A stretch of DNA of 64,000 nucleotides from Leptasterias polaris (Eukaryota > Echinodermata > Asteroidea > Forcipulatida > Asteriidae): positions 1,465,501 to 1,529,500 of the forward strand of contig JAZGTN010000062.1 in NCBI GenBank assembly GCA_037783415.1, given 5' to 3'. A program made the position numbers and the translations under genes. Of the stretch, positions 10,821 to 20,689 are shown in pieces. Positions within the stretch are counted from its first letter, which is position 1; the number at the start of each line of letters is the position of its first letter. The notes under the pieces were generated by a model. It had not been told where the DNA came from and ran no database searches. It saw only the letters and a program-made list of their open reading frames with translations.

Positions 10821-12096
10821 CTAGACATAATTTTTTGTTGGAAACAAAAAAGAGGTGTTCGGTGTGACCTCGTGTTTCAAAGAAATGTTATAAACATGTC
10901 TGTGTATTAAATATTGTGTACTTCTATAGAGTCTTTAGAATGGTGGTTCTAAAGATTTGACCAAACTTTTTGGATGTAACACATCCCAGCTTGAGTACAT
11001 GCAAAGTTTCCATTTGATCACCAAAGTTGTTCTGTACATATAGATCTTGTAAAACACTACCTTGGTGGTGACATAACATGAAAATCGATGACGTCGTGAA
11101 AACGTCACTCCACGTTATATCCTTGTTGGACCTTCCAAGTCTCATGCAAAATGAAATTTGACTATAGTTATATAGCTTGCTTTGTACTGAAGATAGGTAC
11201 CAATTGGTCAATATTTCTAAAATTTGTACAAAAAAATTGGATGACGTCATCAAGTCGTCACTCTAGCTTTAAGTAGTCAATATAACTGTCTATCAACATG
11301 CCAAGTTTCAACTCAGTCAAACTTGTGGTTTTGTAGATACACAGCTTCAAAAAGTAAACCTTTAATGCGATACCACGTGACACATGATGACGTCATCAAT
11401 CTAAAAATTCACACATATGTTGTCTGCATGAAGGTCATTATGTATACCAATTTTGAAACGATTATCATAAACTTCGCCACAGACATCTAGTAAAAGTGTA
11501 TTTTTAATTGTTTTCAACCTGCCGCTAGAGGGCGCTCTTGACTTTTATGACGTCACTTGTCTTATTTTTTTAAACCAGACTCTTGCTCGACTATAACACC
11601 GTTTAAAAAAACTTCAAAAAGTGTGCCACTTTTAAATTACAAGGCACTTCCGGTTTCTTCCTGTTTCGACCGGAAGTAGAGATCATGTGAGGTCACGCAC
11701 ACGACAAAAAATAAAGACCTATATGACCTAAGTATGATCCCGCATAAAACAACCGTCGGTCTCTTAAATGTGATTTGTTACAGAATTTCAAAGATTAATT
11801 TATTTTTTTCTAAAAACCTTGTAATTTGACACCTGATGACGTCATCATGACGTAAATGAAACGGTTTCGTCTCCTAATGGTTATCTAACTATGGTAAAAA
11901 TTTCAAGTTTATATGAGCTTGGGAAGTGTGCTTTTGTTAGCGGACAAGCGGCGAAGAGAAGAAGAAGAATCTGAAGAAGTAAAAAAAAAAAAAAACGAAC
12001 AATAACAAGAGGTATTCGGACTTTTGTCCGAACACCTAAAAAAAAAAAAAAACGAACAATAACAAGAGGTATTCGGACTTTTGTCCGAACACCTAA
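10821..12096 (+). mobile_element. Helitron/Helentron-like element, copy 4 (both ends present)
   Basis: The 5' end is CTAGACATAATTTTTTGTTG with a subterminal AGGTGTTCGG. The 3' end is a hairpin (CGGAC-TTTT-GTCCG within a longer imperfect stem) followed by AACACCTAA and then T. Known Helitron features that fit are a short 3' hairpin just before a CTRR end, no long terminal inverted repeat, and, for Helentrons, a subterminal inverted word: AGGTGTTCGG near the 5' end is the complement of CCGAACACCT at the 3' end. There is no helicase gene, so the element is non-autonomous. CRE palindromes lie at 11242, 11388, 11548 and 11837; a CTCF-like word is at 11522. Confidence 0.6.
11981..12096 (+). repeat. 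Tandem duplication of the Helitron-like 3' end
   Basis: Two 58-bp units (11981-12038 and 12039-12096). Each consists of an A-tract, CGAACAATAACAAGAGGTAT, the CGGAC/GTCCG hairpin and AACACCTA. This looks like a duplicated terminus. Confidence 0.8.
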
Positions 12097-13262
12097 TTAC
12101 GATTTTAACAGCATTTCAGCTTAACACACATTTTTGGTTATTTTTTAGTAAACCCGTAAATGTTTCTGAAACCGTCAGTTACATGTGTAACCGTTCACAT
12201 TTATTATGGTCAACATTTCGCGACACTTTTTGTGGTTGATTGTTAAACATTTATTCGAACCGTAATAATGTTGATGTTTAACCGCAATTATTATGGTCAC
12301 CATTTCGCAGTACTTTTCAAGTGAATTTTTTACACTGATCCCAACGGTAAACATTAAACGTTTAACAAGATTATCGTTTGGTTAACCGGGTAACCGTGCA
12401 ATCGATTTGTTGTGGAACGCCCTCTAGCGTTCAGTGTTTCTTGCAACTAATGCCGCACGCAAAGTAATGAAATAACAAAGAATTAAGCCTGTAAATTGGA
12501 AACGATATAGGTGTGTGTGGCAATTATTATGGTCAGCATTTCGCAGCAGTTTTCAAGTGAAATTTTCAATGTTTATCCGAACCGTACAAATGTGAACGTT
12601 TAACCGTAAGATCTGTCACTTAACCATGTAACCGTCACAGGCTTACGTATAAGCCTGCGCATTCACGGTTATTTTTTTGTAAACGTGTAACCGTAATTCT
12701 GAAACAGTTGATGACCCGTGTAACAGCAGTTTAATAAACATTTCATGTAAAAAAAACTGTTTACACAACCAGCATGTGATCAAAAACATTGTGTCTTCCT
12801 TCTTTATTGCAGAATTTTGACTTTGCGCACCTGCAAAAGCGAGCATGTTGCGCAATCGAATTGTTGTGGAACGCCCCCTAGCGTTTAATGTTTCTCACAA
12901 ATTGCTGCACGCACAGTTGTATTGAAATAACAAAGACTACGAGTCTGTAAATTGGGAATGATATGTGTGTGTGTTTTATGGGATATTGTGCTGTGAAAAT
13001 CGTGATCGCAGTTATTATGGTCAGCATAACACGGCACTTTTTAAGTCAATTTTTCAACGTTTATCCGAACCGTACAAATGTGAACGCTTAACCGTAACAT
13101 CTGTCACTTGTGTAACCGTCACAGGCTTACGTATAAGCCTGAGCATTCACGGTAATTTTTTGTCAACATACCGTTTCTGAAACAGTTGGTGACACATGTA
13201 ACAGCAGTTTCATAAACAAAATTTCAAGTAAAAAAAAAACTGTTTACACAACCATGCATGTG
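12097..13262 (+). repeat. R3 repeat, tandem ~460-490-bp units
   Basis: A block of imperfect direct repeats. GTGGAACGCCCYCTAGCGTT occurs at about 12410 and 12866, TTATTATGGTCASCATWWCRC at about 12287, 12521 and 13013, and CACAGGCTTACGTATAAGCC at about 12636 and 13117. Small open frames here are incidental. The 5' part equals 7330-7650. Confidence 0.65.
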
Positions 13263-14384
13263 ACCTAATATCCTAAGCGTAAAAGTATGAAAGAGTTAGA
13301 TCCTATATTAAATTGAAGCTTAGTAGTACATGAACTTAACTCTCAATGTAATTTTTTTTTTAATTCTTAATTAATTAGCCCATTTACAGCGAGGTGAATA
13401 TTTAATTAGCCAATCTTGAGACCACTATATCTCGAAATATATACAACCGATCGTCAAACTGTTTTCAGTTATAGACTCCTTGGACATTTGAGATTAGCCC
13501 TGGGCAACCGTGACCCCATGTTGACCTTTACTAACGGGTCAACCGGAAGTGGGACCATCTCAAGAACTACACAACCGATTTCCAAACTTTTTTCAGTTAT
13601 AGACTCCTTGGGCATTAGAGATTAGTCTTATGTAACCGTGACCCCATGTTGACCTTTACTTCCGGGTCAACCGGAAGTGAGACCAAATCTCAAGAACTAT
13701 ACAACCGTTTTTCAAACTTTTTTCAGTTATAGATTCCTTATGCACGGGAGATTAGCATTGGGTAACCGTGACCCCATGTTGACCTTTACCTACGGGTCAA
13801 CCGGAAGTGCGACCATATTTCAAGAATTACACAACCGATTTTCAAACTGTTTTCAGTTATAGACTCGTTGGGTATTGAAGAATAGCCTTGGGTAACCGTG
13901 ACCCCATGTTGACCTTTACCTATGGGTCAACCGGAAGTGGGACCATATCTCAAGAGTTACACAGCCGATTTTCAAACTTTTTTCAGTTATAGACTCCTTG
14001 GGCATTGCAGATTAGCCTTGGGTAACCATGACCCCATGTTGACCTTTACTTCCAGGTCAACCGGAAGTGAGACCACATCTCAAGAACTACACAACCGATA
14101 TTCAAACTTTTTCAGTTATAGACTCCTTGGGCATTGGAGATTAGCCTTAGGTAACCGTGACCCCATGTTGACCTTTACTTCTGGGTCAACCGGAAGTGGG
14201 ACCATATCTCAAGAACTACACACCCGATTTTCAATTTCTTTTCAGTTATAAACCATTTGAGCAGTAAATGTTAGACAAGGGTTACCATGACCCCATGCTG
14301 ACCTTTATTTCTGGTTGTTAAATTTTTTTTATGAATCAGAAAACCGGAACAGCTTCGTGTTTGTACACAAACACCTAATGTCTA
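13263..14384 (+). mobile_element. Minisatellite-bearing element, copy 1 (Helitron-like 3' end)
   Basis: Begins within the R4 leader (CCTAATATCCTAAGCG), contains about 6.5 copies of a 130-bp repeat (13430-14290), and ends with the hairpin GTGTTTGT-AC-ACAAACAC (14357-14374) followed by CTAATGTCTAG and T. A hairpin just before CTAG|T is typical of Helitron 3' ends, and the Helentron-associated HINE/DINE group often carries internal minisatellites. No transposase gene is present. The 5' end is not defined. Confidence 0.5.
13430..14290 (+). repeat. 130-bp minisatellite, array 1
   Basis: Period 130 bp. Each unit has CTCAAGAACTACACAACCGA, TTTTTCAGTTATAGACTCCT, GGTAACCGTGACCCCATGTT and GGGTCAACCGGAAGTG. 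The period is not a multiple of three, so the short peptides read through it recur in different frames and are not genes. Confidence 0.9.
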
Positions 14385-15971
14385 GTTATTCTTTGTTTCC
14401 ACTCAAATCCCATAGCATTTGCACACGTTTTTTCTTTAAGCCTAATATCCTAGAGCGCAAATACGAAAGAGTTAAATCATATATCAATTTGAAGCTTAGA
14501 ACATAGACTTAACTTTAAATGTAAATTTTTAAAAAATTCTTAATTAATTAGCCAATTAACAGCGAGGTGAATATTTAATTAGCCATCCTTATAAGCACCA
14601 TATCTCAAGAATTACACAACCGATTTTAAAATTTATTTCAGTTATAGACTCCTTGGGCATTGGAGATTAGCCTTAGGTAACCGTGACCCCATGTTGACCT
14701 TTAATTCCGGGTCAACCGGAAGTGAGACCATATCTCAAGAACTACACAACTGATTTTCAAACTTTGTTCAGCTATAGACTTCTTGGGCATGGGAGATTAG
14801 CCTTGGGTAACCGTGACCCCATGTTGACCTTCACTTCCAGGTCAACCGGAAGTGGGACCCTCAAGAACTACACAACCGTTTTCAAACTTTTTTCAGTTAT
14901 AGACTCCTTTGGCATTTGAGATTAGCCTCAGTTAACCGTGACCCCATGTTGACCTTTACCTATGGGTCAACCGGAAGTGGGACCCTATCTCAAGAACTAC
15001 ACAACCGATTTTCAAACTTTTTTCAGTTATAGACTCCTTTGGCATTTGAGATTAGCCTCAGTTAACCGTGACCCCATGTTGACCTTTACCTATGGGTCAA
15101 CCGGAAGTCGGACCATATCTCAAGAACTACACAACCGATTTTCAAACTTTTTTCAGTTATAGACTTCTTGGGCATGTTAGATTAGCCTTGGGTAACCGTG
15201 ACCCCAAGTTGACCTTTACTAACGGGTCAACCGGAAGTGGGACCCTATCTCAAGAACTACACAACCGATTTTCAAACTGTTTTCAGTTATAGACTCCTTG
15301 GGCATTAGAGATTAGCCTTGAGTAACCGTGACCCCATTTTGACCTTTACTTCCGGGTCAACCAGAAGTGGGACCATATCTTAAGAACTACACAACCGATT
15401 TTCAAACTTTTTCAGTTATAGACTCATTGGGCATTGGAGATTAGCCTTGGGTAACCGTGACCCCATGTTGACCTTTACTTCCAGGTCAACCGGAAGTGGG
15501 ACCATATCTCAAGAACTACACAACCGATTTTCACACTTTTCAGTTATAGACTCCTTGGGCATGGGAGATTAGCCTTGGGTTACCGTGACCCCATGTTAAC
15601 CTTTACTTCTGGGTCAACCGGAAGTGGGACCAAATCTCAAGAACTACACAACCGATTTTCACACTTTTCAGTTATAGACTCCTTGGGCATTGGAGATTAG
15701 CCTGAGGTAACCGTGACCCCATGTTGACCTTTACTTCTAGGTCAACCGGAAGTGGGACCATATCCCAAGAACTACACCCCCTATTTTCAATTTCTTTTCA
15801 GTTATAAACCCTTTGAGCATTAAATGTTAGACAAGGGTTACCATGACCCCATGTTGACTCTTATTTCTGGTTTAAAAGCTCCTTTCGATTCAAGCTTTGT
15901 AGCACTTAATCAAAGCAAAACAATAATACACGGAACAGCTTTGTGTTTGTTCACAAACACCTAGTGTCTAG
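14385..15971 (+). mobile_element. Minisatellite-bearing element, copy 2 (Helitron-like 3' end)
   Basis: Directly abuts copy 1: TCTAG-TT is followed at once by ATTCTTTGTTTCC, the R4 leader. It contains a larger 130-bp array (about 14600-15860, roughly 9.5 units) and ends with GTGTTTGT-TC-ACAAACAC (15943-15960) followed by CTAGTGTCTAG and T. Head-to-tail insertion of a second copy precisely at the 3' end of the first is a known habit of Helitrons. Confidence 0.55.
14600..15860 (+). repeat. 130-bp minisatellite, array 2
   Basis: Same unit as array 1. Neighbouring units are often more alike than distant ones (for example the units starting near 14880 and 15000), and the last unit is diverged in both arrays in the same way (ATAAACC, GTTAGACAAGGGTTACCATG). 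The array therefore expanded or contracted between a fixed left leader and a fixed right end. Confidence 0.9.
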
Positions 15972-17691
15972 TTTCATATTAAATTGGGATGTTTTTTAAC
16001 ACCGAACTAGCCAGTCAAACCACTTAGAGATAACTTTGACTGGTCCTTCGGTGTCTTGAATAGTATCTAGCCAGTGGATCACTAAGGGAGAATGCTGATT
16101 ATGATATAGAGAGCCAACGAAGTCAAAGCATGGAGGAAAGGGAGCTTTGTGTATTTCCTCCCACCTGGTGAATGATCGACCTTCTGTATTTTTGCATTCC
16201 CTTCCTTCCTCTAATTTGTGTATTTATAGAGTTTAAGGTCATGGCACTATTGGTCTATTGCCTTCCCAGTCTGCATAAACGATCTAGTTGGCTTTCAGTC
16301 ACGGCAAGCCATTATAAATCTAGGAGTATGTTATCTCAACACTTGAGCCGGGTGTAGGTCCACTTTCTCTAACACTACAGGGGCTGTTGAATGAATGTAT
16401 GTTTACTGAGCCTCTTATACGGGTTGCATTACACTCCATAAACCCGGGTGTTATTCTGCTATAGTTAAAGACAGGTTGGGTGATAATCAGAACAAATTAT
16501 GTGTAGATTTGTTCATTTAAATGAATAGCTAATGGCATTAGAAATGTTACAGTTTAAATATGGACATTTTGTGTGTGATATTGCTGTTCTACCGTGTCTT
16601 GCTTGGCAGAAATAAGCATTACACAAAAACCTTAAGTTATAACAATCTTTGAAAATATAGGGACCATGGTCTTTGCTGGACAATTTGAGCACTTCTACTT
16701 TATTTGACAACTAGAGCATTGGAGTATAATGGAGTAGTCTTAATTACACCTTGTATTTCATTTCAAGGAACAACGTATTCCCCATGTGGCTGTCAGACGG
16801 CTGTTTCAAGCGGTAGTTCTTAAATATAATAATTAATTTATAGATTGGATAGGCCTTGCGTTTTTATGCCTGTGAGAAGTGCTATGTGACTATCAGACGG
16901 CTGTTTTAGTTCAAATCTATTTGTACGTATAAATTTGGTGGTCGTAAAAAAGAGTCCTAAATCAGAAACGATGTGCACTGGTGATATGTAAAACTCAAGA
17001 AAATTCATCCTACGGTAGTGTGACGGTCTGCATACAGACGGCTGTTTCAAGTAATTCAATTTTAGCCCACGCTGGAGATGGCATCAATCAATTAACGAAA
17101 CAGCCACCAAGGCATATTACGTGTCAACTTCTTCTTAATTACATCATGCGGGGAATACCCACGGCATGCGTTACGCTTCTCGAGTGAGTCTATGCAAAAT
17201 GCTTCAGTAACAATATCCGATATGCTTCTATAACTCAATAATAGTGTATCCATAAATTGATTGGTGAAAGGAAATATGTTCTGCATTATTAATATAGTGG
17301 TTTAGAAGAGATGCATTCACCCACATTAAGATCAGACAGCAAGAAGCATTTTTCAACTTAGACAGGTTAGAGTTAACTTCCTTTAAACAGGAAGGTTTTT
17401 TAAAATCTTAGTTGTCTCTCTGATTTCGGCACAACCCATTGAGAAATTGTTTTCAATGTAATTGTTTTTGAATGAACAAACTTGGTTTTTTCTTCTTCTA
17501 GCTGGTGACATTCACTAAATCAAGTCTGAATCGAATCCCAATCACTTTGCTCTATCTTAATCATTGTTGTACCTTTTAAAACCGTTCATTTATTAAGATA
17601 CCAAAGCAAGCAAATATTGTGGTATTGTGAAAACTATTTTGATAAAGTATCTGGGTTAAGGTATACTTGTATTTCTTTCTTCGTGAAAATG
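15972..17691. other. No recognisable gene; three short CAGACGGCTGTTT motifs
   Basis: Mostly single-copy within the window. The word CAGACGGCTGTTT occurs three times, near 16795, 16893 and 17034, spaced about 98 and 141 bp apart in the same orientation. Small open frames have no recognisable domain. Confidence 0.5.
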
Positions 17692-17962
17692 TATACAGCA
17701 ATCCTTCACCGATCTTGAACTCTTGGTGGCAGCAGATACCGCCATTATTGCGGTGGTACCTGGGTGGTACTGCGCTGCCTAGCGACGGGTTTAAGCGATT
17801 TGCAAAGTAAAAGTCCAATAACCCGTGACTGATCAATGATCGCCGTGTAGCCCAAACCTTATACCAGTCGCTAGGCAGCCCAGTACCACCCAGGTATACC
17901 GCAGTAATGGAGGCATGTCTGCTGCCACCAAGAGTTCAAGATCAGTGAAGGATTGCTGTATA
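17692..17962. repeat. Inverted repeat with ~95-bp arms
   Basis: The left arm 17692-17786 is complementary to the right arm 17866-17962 with few mismatches. The arms include TATACAGCAATCCTTCAC, TTGAACTCTTGGTGGCAGCA, ACCTGGGTGGTACT and GCTGCCTAGCGAC. The spacer is ~79 bp. It could be a fold-back MITE or a locally inverted duplication. No target duplication was recognised and no other copy is in the window. Confidence 0.8.
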
Positions 17963-18310
17963 GATCGCTCTCTTATGTATATCTATTTTGTATTTCATTA
18001 TACAGTTGTCATAATGGAAGGGAATTACAGACTTGTGATTTCTCAGGGTTTTTCCTGATTTCAGGATTGTCTCTAAACCTCCTTGAGCCGTCAAATTTTC
18101 TTGAAAGAAGGAAAACAGTCTTGAAAGGAGAAAGAATTAGTCAATATATATTGTGTCCAAACCTGCAGTTTTGTTTTTCCGATGATGCACAAAGTCTGTT
18201 GACCTCCTGAATTGCAACATTTGTGAGCTTCCGCGTGTATAGAGTATAAAGGGAGAACCCATGCCAGCAAGAAACTTTCTTGATTTTTGTACAAACGTCA
18301 AATCTCATCC
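17963..18310. other. No recognisable gene
   Basis: Short overlapping open frames on both strands without domain signatures. Confidence 0.4.
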
Positions 18311-18745
18311 CTGGAGTATGGTGTTCTAAAGACGACAGATATGCGTCGCGTCGTGCCGTCGCGTCGCCTATTCCGTCGTCCGTCGCGTCGTCCGTCGCGT
18401 CGTGCCGTTGCCCGTCGCGTCGCCTGTTTTTCAATTGATTTGCATGGTGACTTGGACATCCGTCGTCCGTCGCGTCGTGCCGTCGTCCGTCGCGTCGTGC
18501 CGTCGCGTCGTCCGTCGCGTCGTCCGTCGTCCGTCGCGTCGTGCCGTCGTCCGTCGCGTCGTGCCGTCGCGTCGCCCGTCGTCCGTCGCGTCGTGCCGTC
18601 GCGTCGCCCGTCGTCCGTCGCGTCGTGCGTCGTCCGTCGCGTCGTGCCGTCGTCCGTCGCGTCGCCTGTTTTTAAATTGATTTGGACCTTATTTTCGCCA
18701 AAACGTTCTTCACTTTTCTGTCAATTGGTGGCGCTCTTTGATTAT
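18311..18745 (+). repeat. CpG-dense minisatellite, copy 1
   Basis: The core 18342-18665 is built of 5-8-bp words CGTCGCGTCGTCC, GTGCCGTCGCGTCG and GCCCGTCGTCC, with very high CpG content against an AT-rich background. A non-repetitive word GGTGACTTGGACATCCGTCG interrupts the array near 18447. The same arrangement, flanks included, recurs inverted at 27500-28003. Arg/Ser/Val-rich frames through it are low-complexity by-products. Confidence 0.85.
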
Positions 18746-18960
18746 TTCCGTCGAAGTGAGTCTGATGAGGTCGTCGAGATTCTAGATGGCAGATGTGTAT
18801 AGTTTGATCAATCCCTGCTTGCCGTGTCATCTCAACAATATCCTTTTAATTGTAAAAACATGTCAAGTATTAGTTTTTACTACCTCGGCCTCCCTACCAT
18901 GCCTACTAGCCTGTAAAATAAAGCAATGTCAACAGCAGCATCGTAGGAAAAATACTACCT
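18746..18960. other. Spacer, no feature
   Basis: Short AT-rich interval between the CpG minisatellite and the 3' end of the outer LINE. Confidence 0.4.
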
Positions 18961-19262
18961 AAATTATTATTATTATTTATTATTTTTTTTCTTTTGAGTG
19001 GAGCTCTTATAGACTCCGTTTATTCAACTCAAGTAATTACAAGTATATACATCTCCTATGGAACATTAAAGCAAGTACTGATAGATCAGTACACAAGTAC
19101 ATATAGGTTACTAGAAACTAAAGGACAATGAACAAAGTTGATATTACATATCAAACAAAGGCAAGATCAAAACATGAAAAAGCAACCTAGTACAAGTAAA
19201 AAGATTAAAATTAAGGCCTACACAAAGGACAGTAACTGAGAGGTGACAAAATTCGATTTTGA

Positions 19263-20104
19263 TCAGAACATAAATTTTGGACTCTCGTCTTCATTGAAAG
19301 TACACAGGAATTTGTACAATTTGTTAAAATTACTTGTTTGGAGCCTATTCCTCTCCCTTAGTAGAAATGATCTGAGAGTTTCTTTGTAGGTCTTGATAGT
19401 AATGTTTGTGTTTGTGAAAACGTTGTCCTCATTGAAGACCAGATCACACCGGATTCTCCAAATAACATTGATCATCATGCCAACAATTATCATAGATACA
19501 AATGACAAATTCATACATACAATTCTTATACAATCACTGATTGATTAATTAAATTAATTTAATTTCCTAATTAATTTTAATTAATTAATTCCTAAATTAA
19601 TTTCCTAATTAAAAATTCGACGTATAACCAGGGTTCAACCACCTCATTACAGTATAGAAACAAATGTTCGACAGTTTCAGTGTCGGATTTACAGAAAGGA
19701 CAGTCGACTGTATCTATGATTTTCATGCGTTTAAGTTTATCTCGGGTTGGCAGAATCCTGTGATAAAGTCTTAAAAGGTGTCCTTGTCTTTGGCGTCCAT
19801 AATATTGTTCATGTTTAATTTGGTCCAAATATTGGCCCAGTCGAACTTATCAGTGAGGCCTAAAATCGAGGCCCACTTTTCCTGTGCTTTTGGAAAAACA
19901 AATTATTTGACCTTCAATGATTTGTACATTAATTTCGTGGTAATTTCAGAAAAAGGTACCAAACCCTGATCCCCATGGTCAATTTGGAACTGAGCCACCT
20001 GCTTGGATGGTCATTAGGCCCACAACGTTTTTCTTTGAAGAGGACAGGATTGATGTTTTGTTCGAAGACGTTTAGCTATGCGTCCAGCAGTGATACGATT
20101 AATT
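19263..20104 (-). pseudogene. Tx1/L1-like LINE ORF2, C-terminal fragment
   Basis: This is the distal part of the outer LINE's ORF2. The 19592-19828 stretch reads as the C-terminal zinc domain found in many LINE proteins: a YHRILPT-like lead, then CPFC, a spaced HLF, and a final C (a CCHC arrangement). The 19263-19514 stretch (IWRIRCDLVFNED) matches the usual tail. Between them lies a very AT-rich stretch (19515-19615) of TTAATTAA-type words that breaks the frame. Upstream, 19830-20104 carries the linker (KWASILGL, DWANIW) in another frame, so at least two frameshifts exist. It is fragmentary and not expected to give a functional protein. Confidence 0.75.
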
Positions 20105-20689
20105 TCACACTTCAAGGTTCAAGGTTCGTTTATTTCCACAGTATCAAAAAAGCAAAAGGCAATAATAAATACATCAAAAGTAATCATTACATAATGCAAA
20201 GTAAATGTTTTACAGCATAGGTTTGAAGAATATTACATGTAAACAAAAAAAGCATTATGTGACACTGCAGAGGGATCCATTTAAAAAGCAAAGCTTGTAG
20301 GCAATGGTCCCTATAGTGACATGCATATGCATTGAGATTAAAAAATAATTTTGTGAACCGTGGAGGTCCGTGGTCGAGTCGAGCCACCAATAAACAAATA
20401 TAATAGCAGGTCTCAATGCACATGCATGTTACAAAGAAAAATCAGCAAACACTATAATACAATCAAAATAACGAGAACAAACATTGGACTAGGACTAACA
20501 CAACAATCAAACACAACAATCTTGCCGGTCAGCAATATAGTATCGAACGAAATCATGAGTGATGCAAAAGCAGCGTATCCCTCGATGGATTTAACATAGT
20601 GTGGCTATGGATGATAGTATACACCATGGATCCCATGTAGGAGACCACCCGAGTCTGCACTGTGGTATGGTTCAAAATACAATGTACAT

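Noticed and set aside
7660..12096. LTR retrotransposon formed by the repeated 7.66 and 10.82 kb copies
   Set aside because: No TG...CA ends, primer-binding site, polypurine tract or gag/pol between the copies. The terminal hairpin and CTAA fit a Helitron-like element better.
18287..18802. Arg/Ser/Val-rich frames (also 27497-28019) that look like RS-type proteins
   Set aside because: They are translations of a CpG-rich short tandem repeat. Open frames occur on both strands and in several frames at once.
19515..19615. AT-rich block as a replication origin
   Set aside because: It is simple TTAATTAA-type low complexity inside a dead LINE. No other origin evidence.
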